Shown piece by piece: positions 1 to 7,156 of a stretch of 7,156 bases of DNA. The stretch comes from Paracoccaceae bacterium (GTDB lineage: Bacteria; Pseudomonadota; Alphaproteobacteria; Rhodobacterales; Rhodobacteraceae): positions 4,517 through 11,672 of the forward strand of contig NVXA01000002.1 of NCBI GenBank assembly GCA_002746395.1. The letters are read 5' to 3'. The position numbers and the translations under genes are program-made. The notes under the pieces were generated by a model. It was given only the letters and a program-made list of their open reading frames with translations. It did not search any database and was not told where the DNA came from. The stretch's first letter is position 1. Each line of letters begins with the position of its first letter.

Positions 1-269
1 AGATTGGTGGTCCTTAAGCCAGCAAAGTCATACGCAACAGTGCTAGGCGGTACAAAATCGGTGATGACATGCACCTGTGCACCGATTACGGTCTCAACAG
101 GCAAGAAGCACAGATCGACCCCGCTATCTGATTTCAGTAGTCTTTTTTCGTTCTCGATCGGATACAAATCCGTTTGTGCTGATGCAAATTGTGAATACCA
201 GACAACCGAAATTAGCAGCACCAATATCGAAAATTTTAAACCTTCAAATGCACTATATCGCTGTTTCAT
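1..269 (-). CDS. Exported protein of unknown family, 5' part only (runs off left edge)
   Basis: The minus strand reads open from an ATG at 269-267 to the window edge, giving 89 residues without a stop. The N-terminus is a textbook Sec signal peptide: a charged start (MKQRYSAFEGLK), a hydrophobic core at residues 13-24 (FSILVLLISVVW) and a cleavage site after Ala-Ser-Ala at 29-31, so the mature protein should begin QTDLYP and act in the periplasm or outside the cell. The visible mature part has one cysteine (residue 54, in DLCFLP) followed by a beta-strand-like stretch (ETVIGAQVHVITDFV). There is no lipobox. Upstream in frame a TGA occurs at 326-324 with no other ATG between, which supports this start; a purine-rich AAAAAGG lies about 14 bases before it, rather far for a ribosome binding site. 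I do not recognise the family and give no function. Its codons look more AT-rich than those of the genes to its right. That the gene is real is inferred from the signal peptide and open frame. Confidence 0.7.
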   Translation of the reverse strand, partial: MKQRYSAFEGLKFSILVLLISVVWYSQFASAQTDLYPIENEKRLLKSDSGVDLCFLPVETVIGAQVHVITDFVPPSTVAYDFAGLRTTN

Positions 270-315
270 GCGTTCAATATCGGCCTTTTTACATATATCT
301 AAAGTCTCGTTGAGC

Positions 316-343
316 AGTCTATTTCAACCATAGGCCTAGTCAA
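316..343 (-). promoter_or_regulatory. Candidate sigma70-type promoter for the exported-protein gene
   Basis: On the minus strand TTGACT (343-338, five of six bases of the -35 consensus) is followed after 16 bases by TAGACT (321-316, four of six of the -10 consensus). Transcription would start about 40 bases before the ATG at 269. A second, weaker TTGAAA lies within the spacer. Matches of this quality also arise by chance, so this is a suggestion only. Confidence 0.35.
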
Positions 344-361
344 CAACCATTCTTGTTGGAC
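339..361. repeat. Inverted repeat overlapping the candidate -35 box
   Basis: CAACAA (341-346) and TTGTTG (353-358) form a 6-bp inverted repeat around a CCATTC loop. Two further outer pairs (340 with 360, 339 with 361) form if G359 is bulged. No T-run follows on the minus strand, so it is not a good intrinsic terminator for ppsA. Its overlap with the candidate -35 box of the next gene would suit a regulator site, which is speculative. Confidence 0.25.
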
Positions 362-534
362 CTGTAGCACTTTAGTGCGATCTATGAACCCGCTCTAGCT
401 GCCTTCAGCTTTAAAGCCACGAGACTTTTCCAGCCTAGCGCAGAATGTCTGTGGCAAGAATAATAGCCTTTGCTGTATTCGAAGAGCGTCAGTTCAATAG
501 CACGGGGTGCCTGCCACGGGAGTCGCCCGAATAG

Positions 535-2931
535 TTAACTTTTAGCCTCGAACTCCGCCAATTTTTGCATAGTTTTCATCACGCTATCCGGAGTTAAGCT
601 GATGGAATCGATCCCTAACCCGACCAGATACTCTGCCATTTCAGGATAGTCCGACGGCGCCTGCCCGCAAATTCCACTGTGCTTACCGTTGCGTTTGCAG
701 CCTTCCACCGCCATACGCAGCATTTCCAGAACGCCAGGGTCACGTTCGTCAAAGTCAAAGGCCACCATTGCTGAATCACGGTCCACACCCAGCGTTAGTT
801 GGGTCAAATCGTTAGAGCCAATTGAGAAACCGTCAAATCGTTTGGCAAACTCGTCGATCAGGATCACGTTGTTGGGGATTTCACACATAACGTAAATTTC
901 CAACCCGTTTTCACCGGACTTCAAGCCATGCTCGGCCATGAAAGCCAGCACCTTATCGGCCTCTTTTAGGGTTCGACAGAAGGGGACCATAAGCTTGAGG
1001 TTAGTTAATCCCATTTCCTCACGAACCCACACCATCGCCGCACATTCTAGCGCGAAAGCTTCGGAGAAGCTCGGGTCAGTATAGCGAGCGGCACCGCGAA
1101 AACCGATCATCGGGTTTTCCTCAACAGGCTCAAAGCCAACGCCGCCGAGCATGTTGGCGTACTCATTGGATTTGAAATCAGAAAGCCGTGCTATCACTGG
1201 TCGGGGGTAGAATGCCGCGGCAATGGTGCCAACGCCTTCCGACAACTTTTCGATGAAAAAATCACCGCCACTGTCGTAATTTGAGATCAGCTTTTCAATC
1301 TTCTCACGGTGTTTGCGTTTTTCGACTTTCTGCGGATAAAGCAGCGCCATGGGGTGGGCCTTGACATATTCATTGATGATGAATTCAAGCCGCGCAAGGC
1401 CGACGCCGTCAACCGGCAAGAAACTGGTCTTGAACGCGAGATCGGGATTGCCAAGGTTGACCATGATCGGAGTCTTGGGTTTTTTGAAATTGCTCAGGTC
1501 GGTTTTGATCGTCTCAAACGGAACCGTCCCTTCGTAAACCCGACCCACGTCCCCCTCGGCACAGGAAATGGTCACGTCTGTGCCATCCTTCAATATAGCC
1601 GTTGCACCGCTTGCCCCAACGACCGCCGGGATCCCCAGTTCGCGCGCCACAATTGCGGCATGGCAGGTGCGCCCGCCACGATTGGTAACCAACGCCGCCG
1701 CTGTTTTCATAACCGGTTCCCAGTCCGGTGTCGTCGTGTCTGCCACCAGCACCTCGCCCGGTTTAAAATCGCCCAGCTGATCGGCATCGCGAATAACCCG
1801 CACTTTGCCTTGCGCCACTTTCGCACCAACCGAACGGCCTGAAATCAACACGTCACCCGTGCCGGTTACGTTATATTCTTCTAGGATATTCGCGGACTTT
1901 TGCGAGATTACCGTCTCGGGGCGGGCTTGAACAATGTAAAGTTTACCGTCGATGCCATCCAGACACCATTCGATGTCCATTGGGGTTTTCTGGCCGTGGT
2001 GGGTTGAATAATGATCCTCAATTTTGATGGCAAAACCGGCTAGTTGCAAGATTTGGTCGTCAGTGATGCAATAACGCTCCCGTTCTTCCTTGGCTGTCGG
2101 GATATTACGCACCGGCTCGCGGGTGTGGCCTTCGGCATAAACCATGCGGATTTGCTTTTTCCCCAGAACCTTGCGCAAGACTGCGCGGTAGCCCTGTCGA
2201 TAGGTGGGCTTGTGCACGATAAATTCGTCCACATCCACGGCTCCTTGCACAACGTTTTCCCCCAACCCGTACGCGCCCGTGATAAAGGCCATATCTTCAT
2301 GGCCACTTTCGGTATCCACAGTAAACATCACCCCGCTGGAGGCGATATCCGAGCGAACCATTTTCATCACACAGACTGAAAGGCCGATTTGGAAGTGATC
2401 AAACCCTTGATCCAGACGGTATGAAATTGCCCGATCAGTGAACAAAGACGCATTACACCGCGCCACCGCATCCAACACAGCAGCGATACCAGAAACGTTA
2501 AGGTAGGTATCGTGCTGTCCGGCAAAGCTAGCGTTCGGCAGGTCCTCTGCTGTGGCGGAGGAACGCACAGCGACGCTCATGTCTTCGCCGTATTCCTCTT
2601 GCAGCTTGGCATATGCCTTTGTGACCTCGGCAACAGTTTCATCGGTCAATCCTGCCGCATATACAGCCTCCCGGCAGGTAGCACCCGCCTTGCGAAGTGC
2701 CTTGATGTCGGTTTTGTCGAGTCCGTCAAGCGCGGCGTGTAACTTTTCCCATGCACCCGCGTTAGTTAAGGCATCGCGAAAAGACTGAGCGCTGGTTGCA
2801 AAACCGTTTGGCAGCGGCACACCCATCGGCACTAACTCGCGGTACATCTCGCCTAGCGATGCGTTCTTACCACCGACGAAGGGAACGTCATCTATCCCCA
2901 GCTCGGAAAACCAAAGAACTGTTCTGGACAT
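535..2931 (-). CDS. ppsA: Phosphoenolpyruvate synthase (pyruvate, water dikinase)
   Basis: This 798-residue cytoplasmic enzyme converts pyruvate, ATP and water to phosphoenolpyruvate, AMP and phosphate, the entry step of gluconeogenesis from pyruvate or lactate. The length matches the family (E. coli PpsA has 792). Three regions are visible in order: the N-terminal nucleotide-binding domain (about 1-345, with FVGGKNASLGEM at 18-29, AVRSSATAEDLPNASFAGQ at 121-139 and DIEWC at 319-323); the swivelling phosphohistidine domain (about 380-465, with GGRTCHAAIVARELG and catalytic His424); and the C-terminal PEP/pyruvate barrel (about 485-795, with GFRGAARY at 610-617, GSNDLTQLTLGVDRD at 705-719 and catalytic Cys755 in SGICGQAPS). 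All key residues are present. The ATG at 2931 is preceded by a modest GCGGGG ribosome binding site about 9 bases upstream, and the first residues align with known PpsA starts. The gene follows the ATPase gamma gene by 168 bases on the same strand and ends with TAA. Confidence 0.96.
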   Translation of the reverse strand: MSRTVLWFSELGIDDVPFVGGKNASLGEMYRELVPMGVPLPNGFATSAQSFRDALTNAGAWEKLHAALDGLDKTDIKALRKAGATCREAVYAAGLTDETVAEVTKAYAKLQEEYGEDMSVAVRSSATAEDLPNASFAGQHDTYLNVSGIAAVLDAVARCNASLFTDRAISYRLDQGFDHFQIGLSVCVMKMVRSDIASSGVMFTVDTESGHEDMAFITGAYGLGENVVQGAVDVDEFIVHKPTYRQGYRAVLRKVLGKKQIRMVYAEGHTREPVRNIPTAKEERERYCITDDQILQLAGFAIKIEDHYSTHHGQKTPMDIEWCLDGIDGKLYIVQARPETVISQKSANILEEYNVTGTGDVLISGRSVGAKVAQGKVRVIRDADQLGDFKPGEVLVADTTTPDWEPVMKTAAALVTNRGGRTCHAAIVARELGIPAVVGASGATAILKDGTDVTISCAEGDVGRVYEGTVPFETIKTDLSNFKKPKTPIMVNLGNPDLAFKTSFLPVDGVGLARLEFIINEYVKAHPMALLYPQKVEKRKHREKIEKLISNYDSGGDFFIEKLSEGVGTIAAAFYPRPVIARLSDFKSNEYANMLGGVGFEPVEENPMIGFRGAARYTDPSFSEAFALECAAMVWVREEMGLTNLKLMVPFCRTLKEADKVLAFMAEHGLKSGENGLEIYVMCEIPNNVILIDEFAKRFDGFSIGSNDLTQLTLGVDRDSAMVAFDFDERDPGVLEMLRMAVEGCKRNGKHSGICGQAPSDYPEMAEYLVGLGIDSISLTPDSVMKTMQKLAEFEAKS

Positions 2932-3099
2932 ACCATAACCCCGCTTTCAAATATATTTTGCGTATAAGGCAGCATATACGAAATAATTTCTGCGGAATTG
3001 ATCTGGATTAATTTATGACAAAGTAATTTTTGGGTGGCCTAATGACAAACCACTACCGTCTTTAAAGGTAGTCATATGTGCCAACCGTAATCTTCGCAA
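2932..3099. other. Gap between atpG and ppsA without a clear terminator
   Basis: The 168 bases are AT-rich and contain no credible gene. A weak 6-bp hairpin (ACTACC at 3052-3057 with GGTAGT at 3067-3072, 9-base loop) lies 28 bases after the gamma stop but has no T-run behind it on the minus strand. Some readthrough from the ATPase operon into ppsA is therefore possible. The left end carries the CGTATA/TATACG dyad near the ppsA start. Confidence 0.5.
2961..2980. promoter_or_regulatory. Small dyad upstream of ppsA, possible operator
   Basis: CGTATA (2961-2966) and TATACG (2975-2980) form a perfect 6-bp inverted repeat with an 8-base spacer, 30-50 bases before the ppsA ATG in an AT-rich stretch. 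The flanks extend the symmetry imperfectly on the minus strand (TTTCGTATA against TATACGCAAA). This is where a repressor or activator of ppsA could bind. I cannot name a regulator, and no strong -35/-10 pair was found beside it, so a ppsA promoter here is only plausible. Confidence 0.25.
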
Positions 3100-4008
3100 T
3101 TATTGTTCACGCGCCTTTCGACGTCCTTTTTTCAGTGCCTCAAATCCGATAATAACATCCATAAGTTCGTTGGTGATTTCTTCTTGCCGCACCATCCTCG
3201 TCTCTGACTTCAGCTCCTCAAGACGATCATCAACCGACTGTTCCGCGTGTTGCATTTGTGAAAGGCGTGCCGCGTTTTCTGTTACGAGAGCCTCGGCAGA
3301 AGCGCGAAAAATGCTGGCGAAAAGGTGGCTGCGGATAAGTGCCGAAAGCAAATCCTTCGAAGGCATATTGAAATCAGGCAAAGATCGGGAGACCCAAGGC
3401 CGATCCGCTAATTCGCCGAACAATGTGGTATCAAGCGGCAACAATATTTTCGTCACGGGTTGCTGCTGACCATTCGACATTTGGTCTGTAAATATCAGTG
3501 TAACTGCGATTTCACCAGACAATGCCTTTTGCCTGATGTCATCCATTCGCGTGACAATATCTCCGGCGAGACGCCCGATCCCCTCCGCAGATGCAGGCGG
3601 TAGTAGCGTGCTTTCAGGCCAAATATCCTGCCCATTGAGCGCGTCATTCAACTGCGCCCCCACGCATAGAACATGTGTTGTGATATGTTCGGCATCGATC
3701 GTATCAAGATACCCAGATACTTGCGTCGCGACAATTTCGTTGTAGCTGCCACACATCCCGTGATCGGAACCAAAAACAACAATCACCTGAGTAGATACTT
3801 CTGTTGCTATCGGTGGAAGAGGGCCGTTCCGATGTAAAAAGGCGCGAAAGCCCTGCAAAACGGTTGCGTGATACGCCTCGATCGAACGGGCGGCGTGTTC
3901 ATAAGGGCGTGCATTGATGGCCGACAGGGTTTTCATCGTGTGAACAATCCCCCGAATGCTATCAAGCGTTTTTGTATTTCGGATCAGGGTTTCAAGAGCT
4001 TGTGCCAT
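3100..4008 (-). CDS. atpG: N-type ATPase F1 subunit gamma
   Basis: The 302-residue protein is the central rotor shaft that couples the c-ring to the alpha/beta catalytic head. It shows the family pattern: an N-terminal helix beginning [20 protein letters not shown] with TMKTLSAIN at 24-32, the conserved [13 protein letters not shown] at 79-91 (family form SDRGLCG..N), and the C-terminal helix with [19 protein letters not shown] at 274-292. The middle Rossmann-like part is diverged, as usual for alternative ATPases. I chose the ATG at 4008 over one at 4035: the family begins near this residue, and a strong purine-rich AGAGGGGGGAG site lies just before 4008, inside the end of the alpha gene. 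With this start the gene overlaps alpha by 17 bases, which suggests coupled translation. Gamma is the usual last gene of N-ATPase operons, consistent with the gap after it. Confidence 0.93.
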   Translation of the reverse strand: MAQALETLIRNTKTLDSIRGIVHTMKTLSAINARPYEHAARSIEAYHATVLQGFRAFLHRNGPLPPIATEVSTQVIVVFGSDHGMCGSYNEIVATQVSGYLDTIDAEHITTHVLCVGAQLNDALNGQDIWPESTLLPPASAEGIGRLAGDIVTRMDDIRQKALSGEIAVTLIFTDQMSNGQQQPVTKILLPLDTTLFGELADRPWVSRSLPDFNMPSKDLLSALIRSHLFASIFRASAEALVTENAARLSQMQHAEQSVDDRLEELKSETRMVRQEEITNELMDVIIGFEALKKGRRKAREQ

Positions 4009-5518
4009 TCTCCCCCCTCTCGATGCCGCAAGCATTGTACGCCATATTGATGATCTGTTCGCGATCTTCGGCGTTCAGTTGTTCGTTTTCCTTAATTCGT
4101 ACGGCCATCCCTGTAAGGGCTGACCTTGCAGCGATGCGAACAGCTGTCATTGCAACAATTGCGTCTGCCTCGGCCAATCCGTCAAACACACCTTCCATCG
4201 CAGAGATCAGAACTGCAAGTTGCTCGATTGCTGAAACGGGGTCTCGTTCGGGTTGCCGTAACGCGGTACGAACCGATGCACCCCGTGTTAGGCGCGCTTT
4301 TGTGGCGTCGTCCAACCTAGTGCCAAAACGGGCAAATTCTTCCAACTCCTCAAACTGGGACAAGGTCATCCGCAGGTTTCCAGCCACATCCCTAAACGCC
4401 GGACTTTGTGCTTTACCCCCAACGCGAGAAACCGACATTCCCAGATCCACAGCAGGGAACTGGTTTTTCCGCATCAACTGCGGGGACAGATAAATTTGCC
4501 CGTCGGTAATCGAGATAAGGTTGGTGGGGATGTAGGCTGACAGGTTTTCCGCCTGCGTTTCGACAATCGGCAAAACAGTTATTGAACCGCCGCCGCCCTG
4601 CGCATTGAATTGCCCCGCACGCTCCAACAAACGGGCATGCACATAAAAAATATCCCCCGGAAAAGCCTCGCGTCCCGGTGGGCGGCGCAACAGAAGTGAC
4701 AGCTCGCGGTAAGATCGGGCATGGTGGGTTAAATCGTCCATCACGATCAAAACATCGCGCCCCTGATCGGTGAAATATTCCGCCATCGTCATGGCCGCGT
4801 AAGGCGCGATGTAAGAAAGCCCCGGTGGGTCCTCGTCGCCTGTCGACAAAACGATGGAGTTGGACATCATGCCACCGGCCTTAATGGCCTCGATTACTTT
4901 TGCCACGGCATCGCCACGTTGCCCGATCGCGCAGTAGATACAAATTACATCCGTGTGTACCTGATTAAGGATTGTATCCACTGCAATCGAGGTTTTCCCT
5001 GTCTGACGGTCGCCAATAATAAGTTCGCGTTGCCCCAAGCCTACCGGTACAGTGGCATCTATGGCCTTTATGCCTGTCGCTAACGGTCGGGTAATAGGCG
5101 AGCGATGCAGGATTTCTGGCGCATCGGATTCAACAGGGCGTTCGAGGGCTGTTTCAACGCGCCCTTTGCCATCACGCGGGCGACCAATGGCATCGACGAC
5201 ACGGCCCAACAGCGCAGGTCCGACAGGCACGCTAACCACTTTACGGGTCCGCCTTACGTCTTCTCCCACGGTAACTTTGTCAGTCGAGCCAAGAAGAACG
5301 ACCCCGAGCCGGTCGACTTCGAGATCAAAAACAATTCCACGTACCCCCGATGCAAACTGAAGCAATTCATCCGAGAGCGCACGTGCAAGCCCTTGGACAA
5401 TCGCGATTCCGTCACCAACTTCGGTTACTTTACCAATTTCACTAAGTTGCGGAGCAGGCGGTTCGCTCTCAAGCAGTATGTTCAGCAATGCGTCCGGATC
5501 GGGTTTGTTAATATCCAT
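3992..5518 (-). CDS. atpA: N-type ATPase F1 subunit alpha
   Basis: The 508-residue subunit is the regulatory, non-catalytic nucleotide-binding member of the alpha3-beta3 head (E. coli alpha has 513). Visible features in order: the beta-barrel region (about 25-95, with [17 protein letters not shown]), the alpha-type P-loop GDRQTGKT at 169-176, the Walker B strand DVLIVMDDL at 255-263, the [22 protein letters not shown] segment at 280-301, and [10 protein letters not shown] at 362-371, where Arg365 is the arginine finger reaching the beta catalytic site. GDRQTGKT, rather than the GGAGVGKT of beta, settles the identity. The frame is open to 5560, but the ATG at 5518 fits the family start and has GGAAGAG about 8 bases before it. 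The gene overlaps b by 11 bases and gamma by 17. No delta gene separates it from b, which is a mark of N-ATPase operons. Confidence 0.95.
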   Translation of the reverse strand: MDINKPDPDALLNILLESEPPAPQLSEIGKVTEVGDGIAIVQGLARALSDELLQFASGVRGIVFDLEVDRLGVVLLGSTDKVTVGEDVRRTRKVVSVPVGPALLGRVVDAIGRPRDGKGRVETALERPVESDAPEILHRSPITRPLATGIKAIDATVPVGLGQRELIIGDRQTGKTSIAVDTILNQVHTDVICIYCAIGQRGDAVAKVIEAIKAGGMMSNSIVLSTGDEDPPGLSYIAPYAAMTMAEYFTDQGRDVLIVMDDLTHHARSYRELSLLLRRPPGREAFPGDIFYVHARLLERAGQFNAQGGGGSITVLPIVETQAENLSAYIPTNLISITDGQIYLSPQLMRKNQFPAVDLGMSVSRVGGKAQSPAFRDVAGNLRMTLSQFEELEEFARFGTRLDDATKARLTRGASVRTALRQPERDPVSAIEQLAVLISAMEGVFDGLAEADAIVAMTAVRIAARSALTGMAVRIKENEQLNAEDREQIINMAYNACGIERGENGTSS

Positions 5519-6278
5519 CACTCTGCTCTTCCATATGTGGACCGATTGCAACGTGATCATCCAGAATGGCAGCCAGCCCGTCGATGTAAGTATCTATGGT
5601 CCACGCAACCTGTGCGCCACCTATCCGTAGAACCAGACCAGGGGATTGTGTTGTGTCTGTTTCGAAACGCAGCGCTATATCAGGCAGTATATTCTGCAAG
5701 TCAGCTATAAGGCATTCGCGCGCGGCGTCAGGCAATGGATCGCGGGTCGTTGCGATAGCTTCTGTCGCCCCGCTGGCCGCTTTAAGCAATTCGTCCGACA
5801 TTGGAACAAGACGTGTTGCAACATGCGCCACGATGCGTTCTTCCAACGTTTCGTCTGCCAGATCATCAAGGGCTTTACGCGTAAGCGACAACAATGCGTT
5901 GGTTCCAGATTTATGTAAGTCGTCGATGTATTTATGCCCTTCCAGCTCCAGATGCTTTTTCCAGTCGGCGCGCTCTTTCTCAAACAACTCCTGCGCGTCG
6001 GCCAACAGCACATCCCGCGCAGCTTCGGCCTTTTGGCGCGCGGAATCCGTCATCGCCATCTCGTTGGCCCGCAATGTGGCAAGCTGCTCGATATACTCGG
6101 TCTCTGTTGCTTGGGCCTTTTCCTCCGCACGGGTTGCCGCAAACATCCGTTCGGCGATTTCCGCTTCACGTGCGTCGATTCCGTTCAAGATCGGGCGGTA
6201 TAAATACCGCTTCAAAAGCCAGATCAAAACAAGAAAGTTTACGATTTGGGCAAGGACTGTAATCCAGTCGACCGACAT
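5508..6278 (-). CDS. atpF: N-type ATPase subunit b, long form with delta-like C-terminus
   Basis: The 256-residue protein is the peripheral stalk that holds the F1 head against the membrane stator. It has one N-terminal membrane helix (about 5-22, [17 protein letters not shown]), the family segment [23 protein letters not shown] at 23-45, and a long charged coiled-coil-prone helix to about 120. The usual b is about 156 residues; the extra 100 continue with a second helical part (about 120-200) and end in [27 protein letters not shown] (213-239). That tail resembles the end of subunit delta (G-V-I-x-R-x-G followed by a helix). As no delta gene is present, the C-terminus probably takes over delta's contact with the top of F1; this is inference. 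The start at 6278 has GGGGGA about 7 bases upstream, within the end of the c gene, only 3 bases away. The protein ends 11 bases into alpha. Confidence 0.9.
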   Translation of the reverse strand: MSVDWITVLAQIVNFLVLIWLLKRYLYRPILNGIDAREAEIAERMFAATRAEEKAQATETEYIEQLATLRANEMAMTDSARQKAEAARDVLLADAQELFEKERADWKKHLELEGHKYIDDLHKSGTNALLSLTRKALDDLADETLEERIVAHVATRLVPMSDELLKAASGATEAIATTRDPLPDAARECLIADLQNILPDIALRFETDTTQSPGLVLRIGGAQVAWTIDTYIDGLAAILDDHVAIGPHMEEQSDGY

Positions 6279-6281
6279 TGC

Positions 6282-6569
6282 TTATCCCCCAGTGACTTGC
6301 GCTGCTTCCATTACGGCTGCCCAGAACGGGTTCGCAAAAAGCAAAATCATTGAAACAACGAAGCAATAGATCGCGGTGGATTCAATCATCGCGAGGCTGA
6401 CAAACAGGGTGCGCGAAATATTAGCCGAGGCATCAGGCTGCTGTGCGATTGCACTCAACGCTGTTGCAGCGGCGCGGCCTTCGCCCAACGCCGGGCCAAT
6501 CGCACCGAATGATACGGTCAACCCTGCGGTAAAGATCGAAATAGCCGCAATAAGTCCAAGATCTGTCAT
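6282..6569 (-). CDS. atpE: N-type ATPase subunit c (rotor ring)
   Basis: The 95-residue hairpin of two membrane helices (about 5-40 and 52-82) forms the ion-carrying rotor ring. The loop holds the conserved AQQPDA (42-47; family R/A-Q-P), and helix 1 carries the GAIGPALGEG stretch (22-31). Helix 2 has the ion-binding Glu63 in ESTAIYCF, so Glu63, Ser64, Thr65 and Tyr68 occupy the Na+-ligand positions known from Ilyobacter tartaricus (Glu65, Ser66, Thr67, Tyr70). Glu30 replaces that protein's Gln32, giving two carboxylates per site, and Met61 replaces Val63. The ligand set is suggestive of Na+, but a double-carboxylate N-ATPase ring from Burkholderia pseudomallei was reported to be proton-specific with 17 subunits, so the ion cannot be assigned from sequence. 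The start overlaps the stop of a in ATGA, with AAAGGA 7 bases upstream. Confidence 0.95.
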   Translation of the reverse strand: MTDLGLIAAISIFTAGLTVSFGAIGPALGEGRAAATALSAIAQQPDASANISRTLFVSLAMIESTAIYCFVVSMILLFANPFWAAVMEAAQVTGG

Positions 6570-7156
6570 GGTGTATCCTTTGTGTGGTTTGAGTTATTCG
6601 GTTCAGCTGTCGCAGAGGAAATGTAGACAGTTGCAAGAATGGCAAAGATGTAAGCTTGAACTACCCCGGTTAGTAGGCCAAGCATTTCCATCACTACCGG
6701 AAAGAAAAACGGGGCTACGCTCAACAAAATTACGCCAATAATGGCCCCGCTCATTATGTTTCCATAAAGCCGCATAGCGAGTGAAACACCGCTGGAAATT
6801 TCCCGGATAATGTTGAACGGAAGCATGATTGCCGACGGTTCCAGATAGGTTTTGAGATACCCGCCAATGCCCCGACTGGAAATACCGAAAGCAGGAACCG
6901 CCACAAGTACGGACAGTGCCAATGCCATCGTCGTCGAGAGCGAAGCGGTGGGGGGCGAAAATCCGGGGATAACCATCAGTAAATTGGAGGTGAAGATAAA
7001 CAAAAACAACGTGCCGACGAAATAAAGCAAGCGATGGGATTTACGACGGGAGATTTCTTCTATCTGAGACTCAATGCCTTGCACGATGACTTCCAGCATC
7101 GTGCGCCAGCGGTTAGGCGGAACGTCTGAGCGCAAATTTCGCGTGATCATCATGGA
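6566..7156 (-). CDS. atpB: N-type ATPase subunit a, N-terminus cut by right edge
   Basis: This is the membrane stator that provides the ion half-channels beside the c-ring. 196 residues are visible. They include RWRTMLEVIVQGIESQIEEI, several membrane helices, the essential arginine in SGVSLAMRLYGNIMSG (codon 6770-6772, counterpart of E. coli Arg210), and the last helix VVQAYIFAILATVYISSA, which carries the counterpart of E. coli Gln252. Methionines at 7153 and 7150 could look like starts, but family members have another 25-40 residues with a first membrane helix before the RW..LLE..V segment, and the frame stays open to the window edge. I therefore treat the gene as partial. It ends in an ATGA overlap with c, so the two are probably translationally coupled. 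Subunits Q/I and R, epsilon and beta would be expected further upstream, outside the window. Confidence 0.93.
   Translation of the reverse strand, partial: SMMITRNLRSDVPPNRWRTMLEVIVQGIESQIEEISRRKSHRLLYFVGTLFLFIFTSNLLMVIPGFSPPTASLSTTMALALSVLVAVPAFGISSRGIGGYLKTYLEPSAIMLPFNIIREISSGVSLAMRLYGNIMSGAIIGVILLSVAPFFFPVVMEMLGLLTGVVQAYIFAILATVYISSATAEPNNSNHTKDTP

Larger units (their letters stand above)
3992..7156 (-). other. Distal part of an N-ATPase operon (a-c-b-alpha-gamma)
   Basis: Five subunit genes are packed without free space: a/c overlap by 4 bases, c/b lie 3 bases apart, b/alpha overlap by 11 and alpha/gamma by 17. A typical bacterial F-type operon has delta between b and alpha, and beta and epsilon after gamma. 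Here delta is absent and gamma is followed by ppsA rather than beta, which is the arrangement described for N-ATPases. No promoter is visible inside the run, so it is read from beyond the right edge. Confidence 0.88.

Noticed and set aside
4..333. Plus-strand open frame of 109 residues at the left edge
   Set aside because: It begins with TTG, has no recognisable motif, and lies antisense to the frame with a clear signal peptide, which is the better gene.
408..417. 10-base palindrome GCTTTAAAGC between ppsA and the secreted-protein gene
   Set aside because: Short and isolated; palindromes of this size are expected by chance and nothing else supports a site.
484..534. GC-rich stretch after the ppsA stop as a terminator
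   Set aside because: The two CACGGG copies are direct, not inverted, repeats; no stable stem with a T-run was found.
1309..1842. Plus-strand open frame of 177 residues inside ppsA
   Set aside because: It is antisense to the conserved phosphohistidine and barrel regions of ppsA; its composition is that of a shadow frame and it shows no domain.
3052..3072. Hairpin after gamma as an intrinsic terminator
   Set aside because: The stem is only 6 bp with a 9-base loop and no T-run follows on the minus strand.
4009..4035. Earlier gamma start at 4035
   Set aside because: It would add nine residues (MLAASRGGR) not seen in the family; the ATG at 4008 has the strong ribosome binding site.
5519..5560. 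Earlier alpha start at 5560
   Set aside because: It would add 14 unconserved residues and deepen the overlap with b; the ATG at 5518 has a good ribosome binding site and fits the family.
5596..6369. Plus-strand open frame of 257 residues opposite the b gene
   Set aside because: Its Ser/Arg/Ala-rich composition is typical of a shadow frame, and the b subunit on the other strand is certain.

Overview
The window holds six genes, all read from the minus strand, so the description runs from the right edge to the left. The right half (about 3992-7156) is the distal part of an operon for a rotary ATP synthase/ATPase, in the order a (partial), c, b, alpha, gamma. No separate delta gene lies between b and alpha, the b subunit is long (256 aa), and the c subunit carries Na+-type ligand positions plus a second carboxylate. 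This order and these traits match the laterally transferred 'N-ATPase' family (usual order atpD-C-Q-R-B-E-F-A-G) rather than the housekeeping F-type operon. The beta, epsilon, AtpQ and AtpR genes expected upstream would lie beyond the right edge.

Downstream of gamma, after a 168-base AT-rich gap with no convincing terminator, is a full-length phosphoenolpyruvate synthase gene (ppsA, 535-2931). It may be read partly from the ATPase operon and partly from its own promoter; a small dyad sits 30-50 bases before its start. After ppsA comes a 265-base gap with a candidate promoter. At the left edge is the 5' part of a gene for an exported protein with a clear signal peptide, cut by the window end at residue 89; I do not recognise its family.

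The organism is most likely a Gram-negative bacterium. Protein style and moderate GC suggest a marine alphaproteobacterium (Rhodobacterales-like), but this is an impression and not proof. Most carriers of an N-ATPase also have a normal F-type ATP synthase elsewhere, so this complex is probably an accessory ion pump that hydrolyses ATP, or a salt- or acid-stress device. PEP synthase uses pyruvate and ATP to start gluconeogenesis; its link to the ATPase is by position only.

The genes look intact: no frameshift, insertion sequence, CRISPR array, tRNA or rRNA was seen. The most notable points are the delta-like C-terminus of the b subunit, the double-carboxylate c subunit, and the unrecognised secreted protein at the left edge.
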